Made by a program: the position numbers and the translations under genes. A stretch of 14,857 nucleotides of DNA from DATFYI01 sp035315125 (GTDB taxonomy: Bacteria; Chloroflexota; Anaerolineae; Anaerolineales; Anaerolineaceae), in the NCBI GenBank assembly GCA_035315125.1, contig DATFYI010000156.1, positions 1-14,857 on the forward strand. The letters run 5' to 3'. The notes under the pieces were generated by a model. That model worked only from the letters and a program-made list of their open reading frames with translations. It made no database searches and had not been told where the DNA came from. Shown in pieces: positions 6,345 through 13,362 of the stretch (positions within the stretch are counted from its first letter, which is position 1; every line of letters begins with the position of its first letter).

Positions 6345-8000
6345 TTAATCAGGTGGAAGCTCGCCGTAGGTCATACTTACATCGACACCTACCTCTTTGT
6401 TTCGTCTCTTCCAGTAGAAGTACCAGGCGATGCCAATTCCCCAAATAACTGCGTAGAGGATGGCGGATCCTTGCACCATGGCTACTTCTGGGCCACCCAT
6501 CATGAAGTAGAAATAGAAGAGGATTCCCAGGTAGATTAGATACACTATGCCACCAAGTGTGACAACTGGAACACCCAAAAGTTTCCAGTTATGATAGGGA
6601 GAAGCATCCCAAATGTGGCGAACTTTTTTGACGTAGGGGAAAATGACCGCAGCGATTGCCGTTACACCAAACACCGATACAACCTCCATGCCTGTCACGG
6701 AGAGACCTGTCATTGGGTTTTGCCAGAAAGCATACAGGCCAATGCCGATCTCACCCAGTACAAAACAGAGTACATGGTTTTTCACCGGAGTCGACCAGCG
6801 ATAATCGATATCGGTAAACCATTTTGGCCCCATGCGATCCATACCCCAGGCAAAAAGGATGCGCGGGAACGCAAGATAGGAGAGAGCCACGTACCAAATG
6901 TTGAACAGGATAAATGAACTGGCCATAATGATACAGATTATGGGACTACGTGTGATCATGGCAGCAAAGCCCACAAAGTTTGGCATCCAAGGGACGGTAT
7001 ATCCTGCAATCCCGCCAGCATTGTCTACCCAGGCTGTGGCAGATAAGAATTCAAAGCCAACCAGGTGATAGAGTACGGCAGCCAGCCAAATCATGAATAC
7101 GGCTGGAACCACCACTGCAAACAGGTTGCTGAGGATAATGGTTTTATCTGGCCGCTTCACCTCTCCGGCAATAAACGTGATGCAATAAGAATAGGCAAAC
7201 AGCCAGGCGCCTGCCACCATGACCCCAAAAGTATCAAACCAGTTCCAGGTCGGCTTTAGTGGTGTGCCTGCTGTCGCCATTGTCGTACGAGCTGTATCCA
7301 GGAAGGCCGTGTAATTCAATGAGCCGTAATGGGCTGCAATGCTGTTCCAGATATTTACAAAGGTTTCATGAGAAGTGAACGTCAGGACCAGCAGAATGAC
7401 AAGGCCGCCGAACATAGCCAGGCCCATTACAACTTTTTGAGCTAATGCAAAAAATTTCATACCGAAAACAAGGAAAAGCAGAGCAATTAAATTGACGATT
7501 GAAGAAATCACAAACAATGCGATTGGCTGCGTTAGCCAATTTGCTACATTTGGCATATCCAGGAATTGGAAAAGCATTGTCAGACCTGGTTTAACTGTCC
7601 AGGGCGCCAACACATAAATCCACATGATCCATACAAAGGCATTGCCAAAGCTCTCGGCAATACCGATCAAGGGACTGATGATGCGCGAGTTATAAATGTA
7701 TTCACCACCGCTACGTGGCATGCTGCCACCCAAAATGCCCCAAACAAGAGGAATAGCGATCCCACACAGGATCACCGACAGGATGGTTGCGATGATCAAG
7801 TTGCCGCCAGTATAGACTGAAAGCCCCAAACTGATCATCACCCACATACTGACTGTCAGGCCCTGGTTCATAAAACCGACGCCAAATGCATCGACGAAAG
7901 AAAGACCGCGAACCAGACCGCTAGCCTTACGGGCAAAAGCCATTTGGCCCGGCAGCTTTCCCGCATCTTCTTGCGCTCCTAAAACAATTTTCTCAGCCAT
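6345..8000 (-). CDS. APC-family amino acid/amine permease
   Basis: A 551-residue polytopic membrane protein with about 12 predicted helices, of the amino acid-polyamine-organocation (LeuT-fold) type. The first helix, after a 35-residue cytoplasmic N-terminus, carries the glycine-containing unwound segment (FVDAFGVGF). The loop GGSMPRSGGEYIYNSR is the family signature after helix 2. AGEVKRPDKTI after helix 6 matches the family's EE-x-KNP-x-KTIP-like motif. At 551 residues it is somewhat longer than the usual 450-500. The protein would import amino acids or amines across the cytoplasmic membrane, usually driven by protons, sodium or exchange. The exact substrate is not readable. The aminotransferase gene 131 bases upstream on the same strand resembles putrescine aminotransferase, so putrescine, GABA or a related compound is a reasonable guess. 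ATG 8000 is preferred over ATG 8006 on Shine-Dalgarno spacing. Confidence 0.88.
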   Translation of the reverse strand: MAEKIVLGAQEDAGKLPGQMAFARKASGLVRGLSFVDAFGVGFMNQGLTVSMWVMISLGLSVYTGGNLIIATILSVILCGIAIPLVWGILGGSMPRSGGEYIYNSRIISPLIGIAESFGNAFVWIMWIYVLAPWTVKPGLTMLFQFLDMPNVANWLTQPIALFVISSIVNLIALLFLVFGMKFFALAQKVVMGLAMFGGLVILLVLTFTSHETFVNIWNSIAAHYGSLNYTAFLDTARTTMATAGTPLKPTWNWFDTFGVMVAGAWLFAYSYCITFIAGEVKRPDKTIILSNLFAVVVPAVFMIWLAAVLYHLVGFEFLSATAWVDNAGGIAGYTVPWMPNFVGFAAMITRSPIICIIMASSFILFNIWYVALSYLAFPRILFAWGMDRMGPKWFTDIDYRWSTPVKNHVLCFVLGEIGIGLYAFWQNPMTGLSVTGMEVVSVFGVTAIAAVIFPYVKKVRHIWDASPYHNWKLLGVPVVTLGGIVYLIYLGILFYFYFMMGGPEVAMVQGSAILYAVIWGIGIAWYFYWKRRNKEVGVDVSMTYGELPPD

Positions 8001-8007
8001 ATTCATT

Positions 8008-8012
8008 CTCCT
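8008..8012 (-). promoter_or_regulatory. Shine-Dalgarno site favouring the second of two ATGs for the permease
   Basis: AGGAG on the minus strand is 7 bases from ATG 8000 but only one base from ATG 8006. The shorter form is therefore likely used, removing two residues. Confidence 0.7.
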
Positions 8013-8131
8013 AAAAAAAGAAATAGAAAAAATCGTTCGAATTATCTGGTTTTATGTAGTTGCTGATCTTTTAATTTATTGGTAAGATATCGTGAGCCCG
8101 CCTCCTTTCAACTCCGACGGGTGAATCCAGA

Positions 8132-9490
8132 TTAGTCGCATTTCGCTACATCGGATAATGTATCTTCTAGCCGGTTTAAAACGGCATCGATCTGATCATA
8201 GGTGATCACAAGCGGTGGCTCAATCCGGATTGTTTGGGCACTTATTAGTGTTCCGGCAACCAGGACACCGCGCTTGAAGAGACCGGCAGCCACTTTGTAG
8301 CCATTTTCAGGATCGGTAAAATGAATACCAATCAGCAGTCCACGACCTGTGATTTTTTCAACAATTTGTGGAAAACACCTGGCCAGCTCGTTCAGCTTTG
8401 GGATCAAATATGCACCTTTCTGAGCTGCCTGTTCCCACAGCCGTTCACGCAAGGTCACATTAATGGCTGCAATAGCCGCACTACATGCTAATGCTCCACC
8501 GCCTGTCGTCGTTGTGTGAATAAATGGATTTGGATACATCATGGGTTGCCAGATTTCCTCGGTTGAAGCAAATGCGCTAATTGGCATTACTCCGCCTCCC
8601 AACGATTTCGCCATAGCCATGATGTCTGGTACTACATTCCAATGATCTAAACCCCACAACTTGCCAGTACGGCCCATGCCCGTTTGGACCTCATCAGCGA
8701 TGAGCAGGACGCCATAATGCCGGGTAATTTCCCGTAGTGCTGGCCAGAAATCATCGGGTGGTACGATTGCCCCCGCTTCACCCTGGATTGGTTCCATGAT
8801 TACTGCAGCAATATCTACACCAACTTTTTTACAAATATCCAGTTGCTGCTCCACCGCCTTTGCATCGCCGAAGGGGACATGGTATACCTGACCGCCATAG
8901 AGAACCCCTAACGGTTACCGGTAATCGGCTTTGCCCATCATGCTTAATGATCCCATCGTTTTGCCATGGAAAGCCTTTAATGCAGCAATAAAGCCATTTT
9001 TATGGGTATAAAGTTTAGCAACTTTGATGGCCCCTTCTATAGCTTCAGTGCCACTGGCACAAAAGAAACTATATTGGATATCGCCCGGTGTAATGCTTGC
9101 CAGGAGGCGTGCTAAGACTCCGCGCAGTGGGTCAATTAACTCCTGGCTGGGCATAGGGGTACGGTTCAACTGGCAGCGGACTGCATCGACAACTGTTGGG
9201 TTAGCCCAACCCAGATCTAGTAGCCCATACCCACCCAGGCAATCGATATATTCTCGATTCAGAATGTCCTTAAAAACTGCTCCACTGCCGCTCCATTCAA
9301 GAGCGGCCCAGTCCCCGGCCTCTGTCACCGATTTACGGTAATCTAACCAGCCCTTATTGAAGCAATCGCTGAAATTGCGTTTTGATTCTTCAATGATTTG
9401 TTTGCCCTCATCGATTGTAACCGAAGGTTGATGGATAATATTTAACCATCGTTCAGAATATTTCAATGCTTCATCCAGCGACTGCGACAT
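8132..9490 (-). pseudogene. Class III aminotransferase, putrescine aminotransferase-like, interrupted by an in-frame TAA
   Basis: One reading frame of 453 codons with a single internal stop, TAA at 8917-8915 (codon 192). Both halves are in the same frame and together match PatA/YgjG-type putrescine:2-oxoglutarate aminotransferases (about 459 residues). The first part has the PLP-phosphate motif CASGTEAIEGAIK and FHGKTMGS. The second has VIMEPIQGEAG, IADEVQTGMGRTG, the PLP lysine K295 in MAKSLGGG, and an AGTLISAQTIRIEPP end. Around the stop the sequence reads KADYR-stop-PLG; E. coli PatA, from memory, has Lys at that place, so AAA to TAA is a one-base explanation. Start ATG 9490 has GGAGG nine bases upstream. 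The first half (191 residues) lacks the catalytic lysine and would be inactive. Restart at GTG 8854 has only a weak site and would lack half the fold. This is a recent nonsense mutation, an assembly error or readthrough. Confidence 0.85.
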
Positions 9491-9962
9491 AGATTGTTTC
9501 CTCCGTTCAAAAAATAAACGAATTTAAGAAGCAGAAGGTGCTTAGTGTCGTTGAGCTGCCTAAAAAGCCTGAGCTATCAAATATTCTTTTATGGGAATTA
9601 TGACGATAAGGGGAACAAACTGGTGATAACTTAATAAATGTAATTAAAAACGGAAATTGTCATTTATACCTACGAATAGGCACCTGACCTTTCCATTTCG
9701 ACAATTATTATTAAATTATTTTCCGAAACAAACTAAATTATTTATTATATTGGATGAAAATACAAGTGATATTTGTCACAAAAATCATTTTTGGGGTTGT
9801 TTTGTATAAAGAGGTGAAAGTGAAATAAAACAAGCAGGCTTATTAAATAAAAAAATAAATTAGAATACAATAGAATAAAGTAACTTGCTGGTCAAAGGCT
9901 TTTTTAGTATAAAAATCATTTATAAAATTTATAAGGAAGTTTTTTATCTATAGGAGGTCTCT
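9491..9962. other. AT-rich divergent intergenic region (472 bases)
   Basis: This gap separates the minus-strand aminotransferase from the plus-strand DUF4432 gene. It is markedly richer in A and T than its surroundings, most of all from about 9600 to 9950. I see no coding frame with a credible start, no RNA gene and no strong hairpin. A short inverted pair, AATTGTC (near 9655) and GACAATT (near 9700), could be an operator half-site pair but is only 7 bases long. AAAATCATTT occurs twice, near 9781 and 9912. Promoters for both flanking operons should lie here; only the plus-strand one is readable. Confidence 0.6.
9885..9913 (+). promoter_or_regulatory. Candidate sigma-70 promoter for the sugar-isomerase operon
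   Basis: TTGCTG (9885-9890), a 17-base spacer and TATAAA (9908-9913) give a -35/-10 pair of ideal spacing, with a strong -10 and a weak -35. Transcription would begin near 9920, leaving a leader of about 40 bases that includes the AGGAGG site at 9952-9957. Confidence 0.5.
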
Positions 9963-10991
9963 ATGTCAACCCTTTATGGTCGAGATTGGTCACGAACGGA
10001 ATTATTATGTCATATCGGAGAATTATCTCAGATTGCAGGTTGGCGCCTGTCTGAATTGATGGATGGTGTTGAACGAGGCAACCGGGTAGCCGAATTCCGA
10101 TCAGGGGGCGGCTTGAATTTCAGCGTGATGCTTGACCGAGGAATGGATATCGGTGACGCAGAATATTGTAGTGTACCGTTAGCATGGCTATCCATGGCAG
10201 GATTTGTGGCGCCATCTTTTTTTGAGCCGGAGGGATTGGGTTGGCTCAGGACCTTTGGGGGCGGTTTACTAACAGGCTGCGGCATGACTTATCTAGGCTC
10301 TCCTTCAGAAGATGATGGCGAAAAATTAGGACTTCACGGTCGCCTTTCAGTTACGCCGACCAGCCATGTTCAGTTCGGCGAGGAATGGGAAGGTGATGAA
10401 TGTACATTCTGGCTAAAAGGGCAAGTCAGGCAAGCCAGGATGTTTGGTGAAAACCTGTTGCTTAAACGAGAGATTTCGGTTGGTTTAGGTGGAACAAAAA
10501 TTAGCCTACACGACAGAGTTGAAAATCTGGCGGATAGCTTAAGTCCATTAATGATCCTGTATCACATTAACCTGGGTTTTCCTATGCTGAATGAAAGCTG
10601 TTATCTTGAAGCGGAAGCCCACAATATAAAACCTCGTGACAAGGATGCGGAGCTCGGAATTGAAAATTGGCATCATTTCCAGAGGCCGACATTGGGCTTC
10701 CGAGAACAAGCTTTTTATCACGATTTGCCGGCCGCTTCTGATGGCTGGGCGCAGATGAATTTATTAAACCCTGATTTAAGGTTGAAATTGAGTGTCCGGT
10801 TTGAGAAAACGGGACTGCCAAATCTGATTCAATGGAAAATGATGGGAAATAAAACCTATGTTTTAGGCCTCGAACCGGCTAATTGTCTGGTAGAAGGACG
10901 CCAGAAAGAAAGGGAGCGGGGGACACTTCAATTTATTCAGCCCGGAGAGAAAAAGGACTTTCGTATTGAAATATCTGTTTTAAAGCAATAA
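9963..10991 (+). CDS. DUF4432 family protein, aldose 1-epimerase-like
   Basis: A 342-residue soluble protein resembling the DUF4432 family, which has the galactose-mutarotase beta-sandwich fold. Visible blocks are the VMLDRGMDIGDAEY stretch near residue 57, typical of the family, the GWLRTFGGGLLTGCGM segment near residue 98, the GLHGRLS block near residue 123 with a likely active-site His, and ILYHINLGFP near residue 199 with a second His, followed by late EPANC and GREKE-like charged segments. By fold it should act on the anomeric form of a sugar, or on a related sugar acid. Members are often next to sugar isomerases or kinases, and here a D-lyxose isomerase gene starts 28 bases later, supporting a role in presenting the right anomer. 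The ATG has a full AGGAGG site five bases upstream. Substrate is unknown. Confidence 0.8.
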   Translation: MSTLYGRDWSRTELLCHIGELSQIAGWRLSELMDGVERGNRVAEFRSGGGLNFSVMLDRGMDIGDAEYCSVPLAWLSMAGFVAPSFFEPEGLGWLRTFGGGLLTGCGMTYLGSPSEDDGEKLGLHGRLSVTPTSHVQFGEEWEGDECTFWLKGQVRQARMFGENLLLKREISVGLGGTKISLHDRVENLADSLSPLMILYHINLGFPMLNESCYLEAEAHNIKPRDKDAELGIENWHHFQRPTLGFREQAFYHDLPAASDGWAQMNLLNPDLRLKLSVRFEKTGLPNLIQWKMMGNKTYVLGLEPANCLVEGRQKERERGTLQFIQPGEKKDFRIEISVLKQ

Positions 10992-11008
10992 TTTGAATTT
11001 ATCTTCCT

Positions 11009-11012
11009 GGAG
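11009..11012 (+). promoter_or_regulatory. Shine-Dalgarno site setting the D-lyxose isomerase start
   Basis: GGAG lies 7 bases before ATG 11020. It excludes the in-frame TTG at 10993, which would overlap nothing useful and lacks a site of its own. Confidence 0.7.
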
Positions 11013-11019
11013 AACAATT

Positions 11020-11709
11020 ATGAAACGGTCAGAGATCAATGCATTGATGCGTGAAGCAAGTGATTTTATACAAAAAAGAGGTTTTTATTTGCCCTCATTT
11101 GCATATTGGAGTGGAGAGATCTGGAAAACAAAAGGGGAAAAGGTTCGTGAAATCGTCGATCGCCAATTAGGTTGGGATATCACGGATTTTGGATTGGGAG
11201 ATTTTCGAAAATATGGCTTATTGTTGTTTACGATCCGAAACGGTGATCCGCAGAATCTGAAGACGATGAAGGGTAAGATTTATTGCGAAAAACTATTAAT
11301 TGTAAATGAAGGGCAAATTACGCCATTTCACTTCCACTGGACGAAAACCGAAGATATTATTAATCGTGGTGGGGGAAAGCTGGCCATGCAACTTTATAAT
11401 GCCAGTAAGGATGAAGGTTTAGCTGAGACGGATGTTACTATCAGTGTTGATGGTGAGCAGCGAATATTGAAGGCCGGTTCAATAATAGAATTGGAACCTG
11501 GAGAAAGTGTGACCTATCCCAGCTTCCTGTATCATCAATTCTGGGGGGTAGGCGGAAAAATCCTGGTTGGTGAAGTATCTGTGGTTAATGATGACCATAT
11601 TGACAATCGATTTTATCAAAATGTTGGAAGATTTCCACAAATTGAAGAAGATGAACCAATTTTGTATCCTTTGGTCAACGAATACAGTCGTTTCTACCAG
11701 TTTGTATGA
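11020..11709 (+). CDS. D-lyxose ketol-isomerase family protein
   Basis: A 229-residue cupin-fold sugar isomerase, very close to the usual length of about 227. The metal site is visible: His104 and His106 in PFHFHW, Glu111 in KTEDI and His172 in LYHQFW. GGGKLAMQLYN and EPGESVTYPSF blocks match the family. The enzyme interconverts D-lyxose and D-xylulose, and often D-mannose and D-fructose, using a divalent metal such as Mn2+. It follows a DUF4432 epimerase-like gene, so the pair likely handles one aldose. No transporter or xylulokinase is in the window, so the pathway is incomplete here. The physiological sugar is uncertain, since related DUF1498 proteins act on other aldoses. Confidence 0.85.
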   Translation: MKRSEINALMREASDFIQKRGFYLPSFAYWSGEIWKTKGEKVREIVDRQLGWDITDFGLGDFRKYGLLLFTIRNGDPQNLKTMKGKIYCEKLLIVNEGQITPFHFHWTKTEDIINRGGGKLAMQLYNASKDEGLAETDVTISVDGEQRILKAGSIIELEPGESVTYPSFLYHQFWGVGGKILVGEVSVVNDDHIDNRFYQNVGRFPQIEEDEPILYPLVNEYSRFYQFV

Positions 11710-11715
11710 ATTAAA

Positions 11716-12423
11716 ATGCGATCGCTTCAAGGTAATGAAAAGGCGCAATACGTCCGAAATATGTTTGGACGCATTGCGCCCAGGTATGACTTGCTTAACA
11801 GGCTAATGACCTTGGGACAGGATGTCCGATGGCGGAAAGGGGCAGTTCGCCGGCTTGGGTTAGTAGAGAGAGGGTTTCTCCTTGATGTAGGAACAGGCAC
11901 CGGGGACTTTGCCCGAGAGCTCTGTAAACAGCAATCTGAAGCGCGGATTGTTGCATGCGACTTTACCCCAGAAATGGTTTTTATTGGAAAGAGCCGAAAC
12001 GCCAGCGAGCGGATTGAATGGGTAATCGCCGACGCGATGAATCTGCCATTCAAAGAGAGTACATTTTCCGGGGTAATTTCCGGATTTTTACTTCGTAATG
12101 TACCTGATGTTATCCAGACAATAGGCGAGCAATATCGAGTACTCCAGTTGGGTGGGAAAATGGTTGCTTTGGACACCACACCACCGAAGCCAGGTTTCTT
12201 GCATCCATTCGTAGAATTTCATCTTCATTACATCATCCCACTACTTGGGAAAATGATTGCTGGAGATGCTGAGGCTTATAGGTATTTGCCGGATTCAACC
12301 GAGAATTTCTTGAGTGCAGAAGTATTGTCAAATCGATTAACCGAGGCAGGGTATAAAAGAGTGGCTTTTGTAAGGCGGATGTTTGGTACGATGGCCATTC
12401 ATTGGGGAGAAAAGGAAGAATAA
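11716..12423 (+). CDS. menG: UbiE/MenG-type demethylmenaquinone methyltransferase
   Basis: A 235-residue class I SAM-dependent methyltransferase. The family N-terminus MFGRIAPRYDLLNRLMTLG, the SAM-binding motif I DVGTGTGDFA near residue 57, an acidic end of strand 2 (ACDFTPEM), the IADAMNLPF motif and the SGFLLRNVPD block (UbiE signature LRNV) are all present. The enzyme adds the ring methyl group to demethylmenaquinone, the last step of menaquinone synthesis. Its ATG lies only 6 bases after the isomerase stop, and I see no Shine-Dalgarno site, so translation may be coupled to the isomerase gene or start weakly. The 3' end overlaps menA on the other strand by 25 bases. menA nearby supports the menaquinone role over a ubiquinone one. 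Confidence 0.85.
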   Translation: MRSLQGNEKAQYVRNMFGRIAPRYDLLNRLMTLGQDVRWRKGAVRRLGLVERGFLLDVGTGTGDFARELCKQQSEARIVACDFTPEMVFIGKSRNASERIEWVIADAMNLPFKESTFSGVISGFLLRNVPDVIQTIGEQYRVLQLGGKMVALDTTPPKPGFLHPFVEFHLHYIIPLLGKMIAGDAEAYRYLPDSTENFLSAEVLSNRLTEAGYKRVAFVRRMFGTMAIHWGEKEE

Positions 12424-13343
12424 AATGCGTTTGCCGCTAAACCAATTGCATAAAGAATACTGTAATATAAAAGAAGCTGGCCAGTTTTCGCCAAAGCCTT
12501 ATTATACATAGGCCCTTCTTTGGCAGATAGCATCGTTCGGACAACCCCAAAACCGTATTGTAATGATACTAATGTGATCAGGATCCAAATCTGGGATAGG
12601 TGAAATAGAAGCAAGAATTCTGGCATCAGAAATGCTATAGCAAAGAAAATTCCATATTCGATTTCAGCGGTTAATCGTCCAAATACAACCGGAATCGTCC
12701 TCCGGCCGCTCTTTCGATCAGTTTCAATATCTCGAATATTATTTACAACCAGGATATTTACGGTCAACCCTCCAATTGCAAGCCCACTGAGCCAGGCTAT
12801 CAATGGTATTGATCCGTATAATACAAAGACTGTTCCGCATACTGCAACAAATCCAAAAAAAATCAGAACAAACAAATCTCCCAATCCGTTATGAGCTAAT
12901 GGAAAGGGACCTGTTGAATAAGAAATGCCTGCAAGAATTGAGGCGGCGCCAATAATAAGAACTGGCCAACCCGCAATGGAAAATAGATAGATGCCGGCCG
13001 CGGCTGCCAGACCAAAAGTAATGGCAACGCCAGCACGAACCTGAGATGGAGTGAGCAATCCAGACTGAGTTACACGAGTTGGCCCCTGGCGTTCCTGGGT
13101 ATCAATGCCTTTTTCAAAGTCGACGACATCGTTTACAAGATTTGTACCGATTTGGATCAATACCGAGCAGAATAAAATGACCAGGGCTGGAAATATTTTA
13201 AAGCTCGAGCTATTCGTTCCAATCACAATTCCCCAGCCGACCAATACCGGCGCAATTGCGGCCGGAAGTGTTCTTGGGCGAATTCCAAGCCACCAGCGGT
13301 GAATGTAGGACATATTACTTAGGCTGTCTTTTTCTGTGATCAT
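12399..13343 (-). CDS. menA: 1,4-dihydroxy-2-naphthoate polyprenyltransferase (UbiA family)
   Basis: A 314-residue integral membrane protein with about eight to nine hydrophobic helices. It attaches a polyprenyl chain to 1,4-dihydroxy-2-naphthoate to give demethylmenaquinone. Two aspartate-rich motifs bind the Mg-diphosphate: N71-D72-x2-D75-F-x2-GID81 followed by R-x-GPTRVTQ (the MenA form), and N201-N-I-R-D205-x3-D with GRRTIPV. The N-terminal RPRTLPAAIAPVLVG segment is also typical. Two starts are possible, ATG 13343 and ATG 13313; neither has a clear Shine-Dalgarno site, and the family core begins after both. The gene follows the GTPase gene by 19 bases and is probably on the same transcript. 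Its product would be the substrate of the MenG enzyme encoded convergently. Confidence 0.88.
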   Translation of the reverse strand: MITEKDSLSNMSYIHRWWLGIRPRTLPAAIAPVLVGWGIVIGTNSSSFKIFPALVILFCSVLIQIGTNLVNDVVDFEKGIDTQERQGPTRVTQSGLLTPSQVRAGVAITFGLAAAAGIYLFSIAGWPVLIIGAASILAGISYSTGPFPLAHNGLGDLFVLIFFGFVAVCGTVFVLYGSIPLIAWLSGLAIGGLTVNILVVNNIRDIETDRKSGRRTIPVVFGRLTAEIEYGIFFAIAFLMPEFLLLFHLSQIWILITLVSLQYGFGVVRTMLSAKEGPMYNKALAKTGQLLLYYSILYAIGLAANAFYSSFSPQ

Positions 13344-13362
13344 ATGCGTTCGATGTTGTACC

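Noticed and set aside
8132..8854. Separate aminotransferase gene starting at GTG 8854
   Set aside because: It is in frame with the part before the TAA, lacks the PLP-phosphate and N-terminal segments and has only a weak ribosome site, so it is treated as the second half of one interrupted gene.
8855..8920. Frameshift as the cause of the aminotransferase break
   Set aside because: The distance between the two halves is a multiple of three and the bridging codons give a family-like YHVPFGD segment, so the break is one nonsense codon and not a frameshift.
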